Assembly: GCA_003210735.1 (NCBI GenBank)
Contig: QCUM01000001.1
Span: 33,484-97,483, forward strand
Source of the DNA: Synechococcus sp. AG-679-D13
GTDB taxonomy: Bacteria > Cyanobacteriota > Cyanobacteriia > PCC-6307 > Cyanobiaceae
Reading direction: 5' to 3'
DNA: 64,000 nucleotides
Below the pieces are notes generated by a model. The model ran no database searches. It had not been told where the DNA came from and was given only the letters and a program-made list of their open reading frames with translations. This document shows, in pieces, positions 41,607-51,131 of the stretch; the first letter of the stretch is position 1; each line of letters opens with the position of its first letter. The translations under genes were made by a program, and so were the position numbers.

Positions 41607-41885
41607 TCAGATCCTCATCTCAAGGAGGGAAAGAATAAGCATCCCAGCATCACCAACAATTAAAATAAAAGCGCCAATACAACCAATCATCCAATCACCC
41701 CTAAATATTCCAAATACTATTATCATAAATGCTAGTTTATTGCCAAAGCTGGAAGCATATGCGATTCTTTCCGTAGTAGAATTAGTTCTAGAAACTGCAA
41801 ATACAGGAACCAGACTAATTAACAGCATGACATAAATAACTACATATTGATAAGACTCGAGTCGACCAAGAGCTGTATTAATCAT
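41607..41885 (-). CDS. mnhF: Mrp/Mnh antiporter subunit F
   Basis: A 92-residue protein with three TM helices. Its Arg-Ile-Ala-Tyr-Ala-Ser segment near residue 39 corresponds to the MnhF Arg-x-x-Ala motif. Identity rests on size, topology and operon position between E and G. It overlaps the MnhE gene by 4 bp. Confidence 0.7.
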   Translation of the reverse strand: MINTALGRLESYQYVVIYVMLLISLVPVFAVSRTNSTTERIAYASSFGNKLAFMIIVFGIFRGDWMIGCIGAFILIVGDAGMLILSLLEMRI

Positions 41886-42325
41886 TTTTCGCTCTCCTTA
41901 GATTTGACTTTAGCTTCCATTTCTGAAGCTGAGGCAACGAGATGAACTCTCCAAACATCTGAATTTTCACGACGGGTAACCAAAGACATTGGGGTAAATG
42001 TTATTCTAAAAAGATCAAAAAATTCGGCAAATTTAGAACCACTTGTTGCTCTAATATTTACTCTTTCTTCTGTGAACTTATCAATCGGATCACTTATTAA
42101 CATCAATTCAAAACATTCTTTAATCATATCGTATGGAAGGCGAAGTATCAGGAGAATTTCAGGAATAAGAGCATGCATCTTTAGCCTTCGGAAGTCTCCA
42201 AAAGGAATGAGTAAGCAAACAATTAAACCAATCAATAAATTTGTCGTTTCAACACTGGAAGTGACCAAACACCAGCAAGTGATACGGAAAAGTAAAACAA
42301 GTATAAGCCTGGTAAAGTTTGCCAT
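41882..42325 (-). CDS. mnhE: Mrp/Mnh antiporter subunit E
   Basis: A 147-residue protein with N-terminal TM helices (to about residue 65) and a soluble C-terminal domain containing Ile-Thr-Phe-Thr-Pro-Met-Ser, the MnhE Pro-Gly-Thr-like region. The one-base overlap with the MnhD stop supports the operon. Its part in the complex is structural. Confidence 0.78.
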   Translation of the reverse strand: MANFTRLILVLLFRITCWCLVTSSVETTNLLIGLIVCLLIPFGDFRRLKMHALIPEILLILRLPYDMIKECFELMLISDPIDKFTEERVNIRATSGSKFAEFFDLFRITFTPMSLVTRRENSDVWRVHLVASASEMEAKVKSKESEK

Positions 42326-43863
42326 TAAATCTTGAGGTAAATAAGGTTGGCAAGTAGTAAGGCTGCAACTAAAAAGGGTGCACCCACTAGATCTAATGTG
42401 CGTGTAACTGGTTTAACAAACTCATCGGCCTGAATCCCAACAACAGAAACAAAGAGAATTCCTCCAAGAATTGCGGAAACAATGGCCGACTGGACTGCAG
42501 AGAAAGTAAAAAGGGCTGGGGCGGCAGTTGAAGCAACGATCAAACTGATGATTGAAAATAACAATATATAGTTTTGGGATGAAGAAAAAAGATCTGAGAT
42601 ATTTTTAGAGGCACGGCTTAAAGTCATTATTGAGCGAGCATATGGCTGACGAATAAAGTTTTTAATGCGATCAAAAATCAAGCGTGCGTAAACAGTAGAA
42701 GTGAGCAATGCAGCCGTTGTATAAATAATTTTAGCCTCGTAAGGAATGTCATATTTAATCCAGTTTTTTGTAATGAAGCCTGCAAGGAATGGAAACCCCA
42801 TAATTGATAGACTTGCAATGATAAACACCACCACTCTTAAAAATTCATTGGTTACTGAGAGTTTTGAATTTATGTCGTTTTTTATATTTATATTTGCGGA
42901 ATCAGAACTTCCATCAACTGTGCTTGAATACAGAGTTGAGAACAAGAGTGCTTTGCAAATACCATGTTGCATTGCATAGCTACATGCATAAGTTGGAGAT
43001 AGAATTGCAATACCAAGCTGTGATACTGAACTCCATCCCAGAGCTCGACCACTATCACGTTCAAAAACAGCGTAAATTGCAGCAATAACAGCACTAATAA
43101 CACCAATAACGATCATCGAGTCACTGATCGGATTCAAGATCTGACTCATTCGTGCAATAGGTGCGATACCGGCACAAGTAACACAGCCTGCCAAAACAGC
43201 TGAAGATTGAGAGTTGGCGTGGGAATAGATATTCGGAACCCACATGCCACAAAGAAATACACCAGACTTCGTTAACAGACCCGCTACGATGAGACAAAGT
43301 GCTGTTTCTGGAGCTTTAACTAAATCCTCCAATAGAAAGCTGCCTGTAAAAGTAAAAGCTTGTACGACACCAATCAAATAAATCAGCATGGCTAAGCCAC
43401 CGCCGATAAGATACTGAAAAGCGTTGAATAGAGACTTTCTGTCATTACGGTCAGCTATCAGCAAAAAGGCTGAAAAACCGAGTAGTTCAAGGGATATGAA
43501 CATACTCACCAAGTCAACAGTCGTGAAAGATATAAGCAATGCGCTAAGCAATACCAAACAAATCTGGTAATAATAATGCGTGAATTTTTTAAAAAATAAT
43601 CCGAAAACAATCAACAAGGTTATACAACTTCCAAAAATAAGCGGAAAACTATAGGAATCGACAGAAAATTGAATACCACCTTCACCAACGAGTGTATACA
43701 GGTATGAAGTATTACTTCCAATGTAACTAAAACTACCTAAAGCGTAGCCCAGTAACATCAAAACACTAAACGGGAAAGTGATTTTAGGTATCACACAACC
43801 AACAAATCCCAGCAAAGCTGGAAGAAAGATTAGAAAGGGGAAAAGTATCTGATAATCAATCAT
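42325..43863 (-). CDS. mnhD: Mrp/Mnh antiporter subunit D (NuoM/NuoN-like)
   Basis: The large 512-residue proton/sodium-translocating subunit, with about 14 TM helices and the ND2/ND4-like core. Seen are Ser-Leu-Glu-Leu-Leu-Gly-Phe near residue 130 (the Glu essential in antiporter-like subunits) and a later Lys-Ser-Gly-Val-Phe. ATG 43863 overlaps the MnhC stop by 4 bp (ATGA); the frame upstream of it is a shadow of mnhC. It is the only large antiporter-type subunit in this operon. Confidence 0.88.
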   Translation of the reverse strand: MIDYQILFPFLIFLPALLGFVGCVIPKITFPFSVLMLLGYALGSFSYIGSNTSYLYTLVGEGGIQFSVDSYSFPLIFGSCITLLIVFGLFFKKFTHYYYQICLVLLSALLISFTTVDLVSMFISLELLGFSAFLLIADRNDRKSLFNAFQYLIGGGLAMLIYLIGVVQAFTFTGSFLLEDLVKAPETALCLIVAGLLTKSGVFLCGMWVPNIYSHANSQSSAVLAGCVTCAGIAPIARMSQILNPISDSMIVIGVISAVIAAIYAVFERDSGRALGWSSVSQLGIAILSPTYACSYAMQHGICKALLFSTLYSSTVDGSSDSANINIKNDINSKLSVTNEFLRVVVFIIASLSIMGFPFLAGFITKNWIKYDIPYEAKIIYTTAALLTSTVYARLIFDRIKNFIRQPYARSIMTLSRASKNISDLFSSSQNYILLFSIISLIVASTAAPALFTFSAVQSAIVSAILGGILFVSVVGIQADEFVKPVTRTLDLVGAPFLVAALLLANLIYLKI

Positions 43864-44204
43864 TTCTCTAGGTCTCGATAACGCAACATGGGAGACCTGC
43901 GACCCAGGCGGAGAGCGATCGCACAAAGCAAAGCTTGCGTTGCAAAACCAATCACAATGGCCGTTAAAATGATGGCCTGCGGATATGGATCGGAGTAGGA
44001 GCTATATCGACTGGCCGTCACAATTGGCGTCTGAGAACCAGCCGAAGCAGCGATCAGAACAAAAATACTAATCGTAGCAGTGTCGATAACATCCAATGAT
44101 AACAATGAGCGCAGCATTGTCTTCGAATTCAACAGGCCAAAACACCCAATAATAATCAATGCAACCATTGGGATCAGCCTTAGCTTTTCAGGCGTTAAAT
44201 CCAT
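43860..44204 (-). CDS. mnhC: Mrp/Mnh antiporter subunit C (NuoK-like)
   Basis: A 114-residue protein with three TM helices resembling NuoK and MnhC: Ile-Gly-Cys-Phe-Gly-Leu, then the C-terminal Pro-Gln-Ala-Ile-Ile-Leu-Thr-Ala-Ile-Val-Ile-Gly-Phe, which is the conserved segment. It is the first gene of the antiporter operon. ATG 44204 is used. Weak promoter-like boxes (TTGACG and TAACCT) lie in the 120-bp gap to the divergent ruvA gene. Confidence 0.86.
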   Translation of the reverse strand: MDLTPEKLRLIPMVALIIIGCFGLLNSKTMLRSLLSLDVIDTATISIFVLIAASAGSQTPIVTASRYSSYSDPYPQAIILTAIVIGFATQALLCAIALRLGRRSPMLRYRDLEK

Positions 44205-44324
44205 CAAGAGAAGACAACCCTTTTAGGTTAGGTGACGAGGATTAGTCGTCAAGTCAATGAAAACCTTTGTTGCCGATGATCAAGCGCACTGTTTCGACTA
44301 CGATTATTCAACGGGCGAATTTCG

Positions 44325-44942
44325 ATGATCGGTTGGCTGAAGGGAGACATTCGGCACAGACTTCAACGGGGGAATCGCAATCAAATTCTCCTTGCTTGTG
44401 CAGGAGTGGGCTATGAGATTCAGCTAACTGAGCGCGACTGGCAACAACTTGAGACGGGCCAGGAGTTGGAGCTCTGGATTCATCAGTCCATCAGCGCTGA
44501 CAACTTGCAATTGTTTGGATTCGGCTTGATTTCAGAACGAGATCTCTTTCGCGAATTAATCAGCGTCAGCGGTGTAGGACCACAAGCCGGAATCGGACTT
44601 CTGAGTGCATGTGGCTTCAACGAGCTTGTTTCAGCGTTGGTGCAATCCGATCTCAAGACTCTTTGCCGCGCTCCCGGTGTGGGTAAACGAACTGCCGAAC
44701 GCCTCAGCCTTGAACTGCGTTCAAAACTACTCAAAACCTCAGCTGATCTCACTGAGAGCCTGACTGAAATCTCAGGGACACAGCCGCAATTAATCAGCAC
44801 GCTTGAGGCCCTGGGCTATGAAGCCGCTGAGATCAACAGGGCCATCAAGCTCATTCGCGCACGGGGAACAGCATCGCCCGATGACGATGAGGAAACCTGG
44901 CTGCGCGAGAGCATACGGGCGATGTCGGAGGATGGTCCCTGA
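44325..44942 (+). CDS. ruvA: Holliday junction DNA helicase subunit RuvA
   Basis: RuvA binds four-way junctions and loads the RuvB motor for branch migration. The 205-residue product has an OB-fold N-terminal domain and helix-hairpin-helix motifs (Val-Gly-Pro-Gln and Val-Gly-Lys-Arg-Thr-Ala-Glu-Arg near residues 85 and 120). The C-terminal domain III for RuvB contact includes Ala-Leu-Gly-Tyr. Length is normal. It is divergent from the antiporter operon and 44 bp before rpsO, where core GC-rich sequence resumes. Confidence 0.95.
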   Translation: MIGWLKGDIRHRLQRGNRNQILLACAGVGYEIQLTERDWQQLETGQELELWIHQSISADNLQLFGFGLISERDLFRELISVSGVGPQAGIGLLSACGFNELVSALVQSDLKTLCRAPGVGKRTAERLSLELRSKLLKTSADLTESLTEISGTQPQLISTLEALGYEAAEINRAIKLIRARGTASPDDDEETWLRESIRAMSEDGP

Positions 44943-44986
44943 AGGAGTAGTGTGGTCCTTTGCAACAACAGGGCCTCCCCCCGCGC

Positions 44987-45256
44987 ATGTCGTTAGATAC
45001 CACCGAAAAGCAACAGCTGATCAACACCCATCAGACCCACGGCACCGACACCGGGTCTGCTGAGGTTCAGGTCGCCATGCTGAGTGAGCGGATCAACCGT
45101 CTCAGCAGCCACCTCCAGAACAACATTCACGACTTCTCTTCCCGTCAAGGATTGTTGAAGATGATTGGCCGTCGCAAGCGTCTGCTGGGCTACATGCGCA
45201 GCAAAAACGAGCAACGCTACGTTGATACGATCGCCAAACTGGGCATCCGCGGCTGA
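44987..45256 (+). CDS. rpsO: 30S ribosomal protein S15
   Basis: The 89-residue S15 binds 16S rRNA helices 20-22 and helps form bridge B4. Family pattern: Thr-Gly-Ser-Ala-Glu-Val-Gln-Val-Ala, then Asp-Phe-Ser-Ser-Arg-Gln-Gly-Leu, then Arg-Arg-Lys-Arg-Leu-Leu-Gly-Tyr. ATG 44987 gives the standard length; the frame upstream overlaps ruvA's end and is not needed. Confidence 0.97.
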   Translation: MSLDTTEKQQLINTHQTHGTDTGSAEVQVAMLSERINRLSSHLQNNIHDFSSRQGLLKMIGRRKRLLGYMRSKNEQRYVDTIAKLGIRG

Positions 45257-45271
45257 TATCAGCGACAAACC

Positions 45272-45694
45272 ATGCCCGACAAACGCAGTTCTCTCCCCTT
45301 TGAACCCAAAGGGTCGAAGCAGGGTTCGGGCAACAAAGACTCCAAAACAGTCTCCACCTCAGTGAAGCAGGAGGCGATTCCGCGCTACGTGGCCGACCGA
45401 ATGGCCCGGAGAGTCGCCGTTTTCACTGGTCTGCCCACCGTTGCAGGCATGGGGGTCTTTGTTGGCAGTTATCTGTTGATCACCCGAGGGATTGCCGATA
45501 TTGCACCTGGATTAACCCTGGCAACCTCAGGAGGGTTCTTCCTCTTAGGGCTGGTGGGCCTGAGTTTTGGTGTTCTCAGTTCCAGTTGGGATCCGGATCC
45601 TGGCAGTGTTCTGGGATTTGAAAATCTCAGACCAAATCTTCAGAGAATGAAAGAGACGATCCGTGCCGCCAAAACAAAGGAACCATCGGATTAA
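45272..45694 (+). CDS. PAM68-family PSII assembly protein
   Basis: A 140-residue protein with a basic, Ser-rich N-terminus, two TM helices near residues 50-72 and 82-104, and a C-terminal segment with Ser-Ser-Ser-Trp-Asp-Pro, all as in PAM68/DUF3464. The plant and Synechocystis proteins aid D1 and CP47 insertion during photosystem II assembly. It lies 15 bp after rpsO. It is convergent with dnaE, with a 12-bp palindrome (45706-45717) in the gap. Confidence 0.87.
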   Translation: MPDKRSSLPFEPKGSKQGSGNKDSKTVSTSVKQEAIPRYVADRMARRVAVFTGLPTVAGMGVFVGSYLLITRGIADIAPGLTLATSGGFFLLGLVGLSFGVLSSSWDPDPGSVLGFENLRPNLQRMKETIRAAKTKEPSD

Positions 45695-45726
45695 TCAGTG
45701 GTGAACCGGTTAACCGGGCCTCCTGA

Positions 45727-48700
45727 TCAGCTCAACACCATGTTTTCGCTTCGGCGTGCTTTGAAATCCTGCTTCAGAAGGGAATCAACGGCAGCTTCCG
45801 CATTGCGAACACAGAACTGAGGCCCCAGGCGCACGTATCGAATCGAAGCGCCATCGCTCACTTCAGCGATCACCGGAACCTTCACTCCGAGCTCGTCTCT
45901 CTCTGGGCGATGCAGATTGAGGCATTCGCGAAGCTTGTGCTGAACGGCGATGTCACTGGCCTGTGCCGAGGGAAGTTCCACCAAAAGCAGGTTGAGCTCG
46001 TCGATGGCGCGACAATCATCGATGATCAATTGAACGCGCTCATCTCGACGATCCACGCCGGCCCAGACCAACAAACGCGCTTCGGCCATGAGGTGATCCG
46101 CAAGGCGCGCGTAGCTCTTGGGAAACACCACCGCTTCACAGCTTCCTGTTAAATCCTCCAACTGGAGAATCGCCATACGATCGCCCTTTCTGGTTGTCAC
46201 CTGACGCAGTTCCGTGATCATCGTGATGGCGCTGACTTTGGTTTTGTCAGGCTGTTCTTCAAGGGATCCGAGACCGATTGGAGCCAGGAGCCGTGACGAT
46301 GGCGTCAACTGTTTCAACGGATGATCGGAGAGATAGAAGCCAACCAGTTCTTTTTCAAGGCGAAGCTTTTCGGTCGGTGGATAATCCCTGACGGGTGCCG
46401 CTTTGGGGGCCAAACTCAGATCGGCAGGACCATCATCATCAGCTGGGGCCGCCATCAGATCAAACAGGTTGCCCTGACCACTGTCTCTGTCTTTGGCTCG
46501 AGACGAAGCCCAGTCGAGCAGAAGCTCAAGATCTGCAATCAGCTGGGCGCGATTGGCCTCAGGATCGAGAGCATCGAGAGCACCGGAGTGAATCAATGAT
46601 TCAAGGCCTCGCCGATTCAAAACTGACGATGGAATCCGATCACAGATATCAGCCAGGGAACGGAACGCACCATCCGACTGACGCTCAGCAATCAACTGAC
46701 GGATCGCACCATCGCCGAGATTGCGGACAGCCGAAAGACCAAAAAGAATGCGATCGCCATTTGGGGTGAAATCCGTGAGAGAGGCATTCACATCCGGCGG
46801 CATCACCTCGATACCCATCGCATTGCAGTTGGAGATATAGCGCTGCACCTTGTCTGCAGCACCTGCATTCACCGTGAGCAGAGCAGCCATGTAGGCCACG
46901 GGATAGTGAGCTTTTAGATAAGCGGTTTGATACGTCACTGCGCCATAGGCCGTTGAATGGCTCTTGTTGAAGCAGTACTCGGCGAAAAGAACCATCTGAT
47001 CAAACAATTCGTCGGCGACCTTGTCATCCACACCCCGCTCAGCAGCGCCTTTCACAAAAATGCCTCGGTGTTTCTGCATCTCCGACACCTTCTTTTTACC
47101 CATCGCACGACGGAGAAGATCGGCTTGACCCAGCGAATATCCCGCTAGATCCTGAGCGATCCTCATGATCTGTTCCTGATAAACCATGATCCCGTAGGTC
47201 TCACTCAGGATCGGTTCAAGGATTGCGTGAGCGAAATCAATCGCTTCACGACCATGCTTGCGGTTGATGAATTTCGGGATCAGTCCGGCATCAAGGGGGC
47301 CCGGCCGATAGAGGGCAAGGATGGAGGAAATATCTTCCAGAGATGATGGCTTCAGATCACGCACGATCTGACGCATTCCGCTGGACTCCAGCTGGAAGAT
47401 TCCCTCCAGATCACCACGGGCCAGAAGGGCAAACGTCTCTTCATCTTCCGGTGGAAGCCTGTCGGGATTGACACGGGTGCCACTACTGACTTCAACCAGT
47501 TCAAGAGTTTTCTCAATCATCGTGAGGTTCTTCAACCCCAGGAAATCCATCTTCAGCAATCCCATGGATTCAACATCTTCCATGAAGTACTGCGTGATGA
47601 CCTGACCATCGTTGTTGCGCTGCAACGGCACAAGTTCATCCAGAGGGTCAGCTGCAATCACAACCCCTGCTGCGTGCACACCGAAGGTCTTGTTGGTTCC
47701 TTCGATCCGCATCGCCATATCCACCCAACGCTTCACATCCGGATCAGCCTTGTACTTCTCGCGGAATTCGGGATTCGGAGACTCATCGCCGATCATCGCC
47801 TTGAGCTTGGCAGGCTTCCCCCGAACAACAGGAATCAACTTGGCGAGCCGATCCGCATCGCCGTAGGGAATATCAAGCACACGGGCGACATCCTTCAATA
47901 CAGCCTTGGAGGTCATGCGGTTGAAGGTGATGATCTGCGCCACCTTGTCCTCGCCATAACGCTGGGTGACGTAGTCGATCACCTCACCGCGACGTTCGAT
48001 GCAGAAGTCGGTGTCGATATCTGGCATCGATTTGCGTTCCGGATTGAGAAAGCGTTCGAACAACAAGCCATTGCTCACCGGGTCGATATTTGTAATTCCA
48101 AGGCAATAGGCCACGAGTGAGCCAGCGGCAGAACCACGCCCGGGACCGACAGGGATATTCTTTTCGCGTGCAAAGCGGATGTAATCCCAAACCACCAGGA
48201 AGTAAGTGGGAAAACCCATCTGCTCCATGATCTTGAGCTCATGGGCCATGCGCTCGGAGTAATCAACAGGGAGAGCGTCATCAGGCTGAAGCTCAAGCCG
48301 GTCGCGCAGACCGCTCTCGGTGACCTCGCGGAGATAGGTGACCGGCGTGTGGCCATCGGGAATCGGGAACCGAGGCATCTGATAGCGGCCCAGGATGTCG
48401 TAGGTCTCAACTTTTTCGGCCACTTTCACCGTGTTGGTGATTGCCTTCTGAACGACATCCGGTTCAAGGTGATCGGCGAAGAGACGGCCCATCTCCTCTT
48501 CCGTCTTGATGTATTCCGTACCCGTGTATCTCAGCCTCTTCTCGTCAGAGATCAGCTTGCCGGTCAGAACACACAGCAGAGCATCATGAGCTTCAACATC
48601 CTGTTTGCTCAGGTAATGGGCGTCATTGGTCGCGACTAACTCGATGCCGAGCTCTGCGGCGATCTTGACGATCTCCACGTTGACGATCCGATCCTCGGGC

Positions 48701-49245
48701 GAACCGTGGTCCTGAATCTCCAGATAGAAATCATCACCGAAAACGTTCTGGTACCAGGAGGCCACGTCGCGTGCGACCTCGGGACGTCCCCGGAGAATGG
48801 CCTGAGGGATCTCTCCACCCAAACAGGCTGTGGCGACGATCAATCCCTCGCTGTATTGCTTCAGAAGATGCTTGTCGATACAGGCCCGGGAAAAGATGCC
48901 GCGGCCACGCATCCCGCGCAGGTGACTGATGCTGGTGAGCTTGACCAGATTTCGATAACCGATCTCATTTTTCGCCAGAACGACGAGGTGATATCGCTTC
49001 TCTTTCTTCGGTTGGGGATCGTCAATCGAACCGTTGATCACATACATCTCATTGCCGATAATCGGCTTGAGATCAGTTCCTTTGCACAACTTGAGCAGCT
49101 CAACGGCGCCATACATGACCCCGTGATCGGTGAGAGCGATGGCAGGCATCCCAAGCTCTTGGGCTCGCTCAACCATCGCCGGCAACTGGGACGCCCCATC
49201 CAGGAGGCTGTAGTCACTGTGGTTGTGGAGAGGGACGAATGCCAT
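45727..49245 (-). CDS. dnaE: DNA polymerase III subunit alpha
   Basis: The replicative polymerase catalytic subunit, 1172 residues. The N-terminal PHP domain begins [12 protein letters not shown]. The catalytic aspartates are in Pro-Asp-Ile-Asp-Thr-Asp-Phe near residue 415. The later parts are the beta-clamp region and an OB-fold near the end (Thr-Arg-Lys-Gly-Asp-Arg-Met-Ala). Length is typical. No intein is seen, unlike split dnaE genes of some freshwater cyanobacteria. Confidence 0.97.
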   Translation of the reverse strand: MAFVPLHNHSDYSLLDGASQLPAMVERAQELGMPAIALTDHGVMYGAVELLKLCKGTDLKPIIGNEMYVINGSIDDPQPKKEKRYHLVVLAKNEIGYRNLVKLTSISHLRGMRGRGIFSRACIDKHLLKQYSEGLIVATACLGGEIPQAILRGRPEVARDVASWYQNVFGDDFYLEIQDHGSPEDRIVNVEIVKIAAELGIELVATNDAHYLSKQDVEAHDALLCVLTGKLISDEKRLRYTGTEYIKTEEEMGRLFADHLEPDVVQKAITNTVKVAEKVETYDILGRYQMPRFPIPDGHTPVTYLREVTESGLRDRLELQPDDALPVDYSERMAHELKIMEQMGFPTYFLVVWDYIRFAREKNIPVGPGRGSAAGSLVAYCLGITNIDPVSNGLLFERFLNPERKSMPDIDTDFCIERRGEVIDYVTQRYGEDKVAQIITFNRMTSKAVLKDVARVLDIPYGDADRLAKLIPVVRGKPAKLKAMIGDESPNPEFREKYKADPDVKRWVDMAMRIEGTNKTFGVHAAGVVIAADPLDELVPLQRNNDGQVITQYFMEDVESMGLLKMDFLGLKNLTMIEKTLELVEVSSGTRVNPDRLPPEDEETFALLARGDLEGIFQLESSGMRQIVRDLKPSSLEDISSILALYRPGPLDAGLIPKFINRKHGREAIDFAHAILEPILSETYGIMVYQEQIMRIAQDLAGYSLGQADLLRRAMGKKKVSEMQKHRGIFVKGAAERGVDDKVADELFDQMVLFAEYCFNKSHSTAYGAVTYQTAYLKAHYPVAYMAALLTVNAGAADKVQRYISNCNAMGIEVMPPDVNASLTDFTPNGDRILFGLSAVRNLGDGAIRQLIAERQSDGAFRSLADICDRIPSSVLNRRGLESLIHSGALDALDPEANRAQLIADLELLLDWASSRAKDRDSGQGNLFDLMAAPADDDGPADLSLAPKAAPVRDYPPTEKLRLEKELVGFYLSDHPLKQLTPSSRLLAPIGLGSLEEQPDKTKVSAITMITELRQVTTRKGDRMAILQLEDLTGSCEAVVFPKSYARLADHLMAEARLLVWAGVDRRDERVQLIIDDCRAIDELNLLLVELPSAQASDIAVQHKLRECLNLHRPERDELGVKVPVIAEVSDGASIRYVRLGPQFCVRNAEAAVDSLLKQDFKARRSENMVLS

Positions 49246-49312
49246 ACCCCCAGCCTAGGTCCCTACGCAAGATCAAGCGTTCGCTGCGAGCAATCAACAC
49301 CAGATGTGGTGC

Positions 49313-50773
49313 TCAAGGAACCAGGGCAGCCTCGGGACGCGCCGCAAACACATCGGCTGCCTGTTCGTACTGGTGGGCCACCTGCAGCAATCTTGCTTCC
49401 TGCAGCACATTGCCAATCAACTGAACGCCAATGGGCAGTCCCGACTGACTGAAGCCGCAGGGAACACTAATCGCGGGCAGTCCGGCAAGGTTCACTGGAA
49501 TGGTGAGCAGATCAGCCAGATACATCGACAGAGGATCATCCGCATGAGCGCCGGTTCTGAACGCCGTGGAAGGAGCCGTAGGGGTCAGCAAGAGATCAAC
49601 CTGCTGAAACGCCGCATCGAAATCGCGACGAATCAGAGTGCGCACCTGCTGAGCTTTCTTGTAATAGGCATCGACATACCCGGCCGATAGGGCGTAGGTG
49701 CCGATCAGAATCCTTCGCTGAACCTCAGCCCCGAATCCTTCGGCGCGGCTGCACGACGTCATCGCCGCAAGACTCTCGGCGTTGTCGGCACGGAAACCGT
49801 ATTTCACGCCGTCGTAGCGGGCCAGATTGGCAGAGGCTTCCGACGGAGCAATCACGTAGTAGGTGGCGATTCCGTCGTTGAAACGGGGACAACTCACCTC
49901 CACCAGTTCCGCACCGAGTGCCTCCAGCTGGGCTGCGGACGCCTGGACCGAAGCCTTCACCTCAGCATCGAGACCTTCCGCTTCAAAACATTCGCGAATC
50001 ATGCCGACCTTCAACCCCTTGATCGGTTGATCAAGAGCCGCGGTGTAATCGGGAACATCCGCTTTTAAGCAGGTGGAATCCCGCGGATCCGGTCCTGCGA
50101 TCACCTGAAGCAATTCGGCGGCATCGGCCACGCATGTGGCGAAGGGTCCCACCTGATCCAGGGAACTGGCGAAAGCCACCAGGCCCCATCGGCTTACACG
50201 TCCATAGGTCGGTTTAAGACCAACCACTCCACAAAAGGACGCCGGTTGTCGAATGGAACCGCCGGTGTCCGAACCAAGGGAGGCAAGGCAGCTGCCGGAA
50301 GCCACAGCCGCTGCACTTCCGCCGGAGCTCCCACCCGGCACATGGGATGTGTTCCAGGGGTTGAGGGTTGGACCGAACGCCGAGGTTTCGGTGGAACCTC
50401 CCATCGCGAACTCATCCAGGTTGGTCTTGCCCATGAGAACGCCACCGGATGTCCAGAGGCGTTCGGTGACGGTGGATTCATAGGGCGGGACGAACCGTTC
50501 GAGCATGCGGCTGGCGCAAGTCGTGCGGACGCCCTGGGTGCAGAGGTTGTCCTTGATGGCCAGTGGGATTCCGGCCAGTGAACCGAGCGAATCACCGGCA
50601 GCACGGGCCTCGTCAATGCGGCTCGCTTCCTCGCGAGCTCGATCTGCAGTGACCTCCACATACACATTGAGGCTCGACTCCGACACCTCAATTCTTTTCA
50701 GGTGCTGATCGACCAGCTCCCGGGAAGAGACCTCACCGCTCTGAAGCCGCTGACGCCACGCGCTGATCGTCAT
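49313..50773 (-). CDS. gatA: Aspartyl/glutamyl-tRNA amidotransferase subunit A
   Basis: GatA, with GatB and GatC, converts Glu-tRNA(Gln) to Gln-tRNA(Gln). The 485-residue product has the amidase signature: catalytic Lys in Ala-Ile-Lys-Asp-Asn, then Gly-Gly-Ser-Ser-Gly-Gly-Ser, and the nucleophile Ser in [11 protein letters not shown]. ATG 50773 is chosen for the usual length; the frame extends upstream. It lies 44 bp downstream of the DUF1816 gene. Confidence 0.96.
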   Translation of the reverse strand: MTISAWRQRLQSGEVSSRELVDQHLKRIEVSESSLNVYVEVTADRAREEASRIDEARAAGDSLGSLAGIPLAIKDNLCTQGVRTTCASRMLERFVPPYESTVTERLWTSGGVLMGKTNLDEFAMGGSTETSAFGPTLNPWNTSHVPGGSSGGSAAAVASGSCLASLGSDTGGSIRQPASFCGVVGLKPTYGRVSRWGLVAFASSLDQVGPFATCVADAAELLQVIAGPDPRDSTCLKADVPDYTAALDQPIKGLKVGMIRECFEAEGLDAEVKASVQASAAQLEALGAELVEVSCPRFNDGIATYYVIAPSEASANLARYDGVKYGFRADNAESLAAMTSCSRAEGFGAEVQRRILIGTYALSAGYVDAYYKKAQQVRTLIRRDFDAAFQQVDLLLTPTAPSTAFRTGAHADDPLSMYLADLLTIPVNLAGLPAISVPCGFSQSGLPIGVQLIGNVLQEARLLQVAHQYEQAADVFAARPEAALVP

Positions 50774-50816
50774 GAACCTGCGATCTGTTGCAGGAGCGAC
50801 GCTATCAGCTGAGAGC

Positions 50817-51065
50817 TCAGCCCTCGGCTGCAATCGTCAGCGGCTCGGAGCGCCGCGTGCGCAGCACGGTATGGCTCATCGACTGCGGATCCTCTGAACT
50901 CACATCCTCAAGGAAAACGGGGAGGTCCTTTTCAAGCCCACGGCGGGTCACGAACGGCCCAAACCAATAGGTCACATCAGGACCAGAGGTTTCAACGCGG
51001 GCCCACCAGGCCACACCGAGACCGTTGGCCAGGCTTCGCAGCGGCCGGATCAGTGGGCTCATCAT
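50817..51065 (-). CDS. DUF1816-family protein
   Basis: An 82-residue soluble product with Ala-Trp-Trp-Ala-Arg-Val-Glu-Thr and Trp-Phe-Gly-Pro-Phe-Val-Thr-Arg, the pattern of the small cyanobacterial DUF1816 family. Its CpcD-like fold has been proposed for linker-type contacts, but no function is established. ATG 51065 or 51062 may be used. It lies between gatA and the methyltransferase gene on the same strand. Confidence 0.75.
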   Translation of the reverse strand: MMSPLIRPLRSLANGLGVAWWARVETSGPDVTYWFGPFVTRRGLEKDLPVFLEDVSSEDPQSMSHTVLRTRRSEPLTIAAEG

Positions 51066-51131
51066 TGAAAAGACAGGGTGGTTTTCATTTTGCTGCGATC
51101 CAGAGAAAAAAACGTGATCCCTGAGGCGAAC

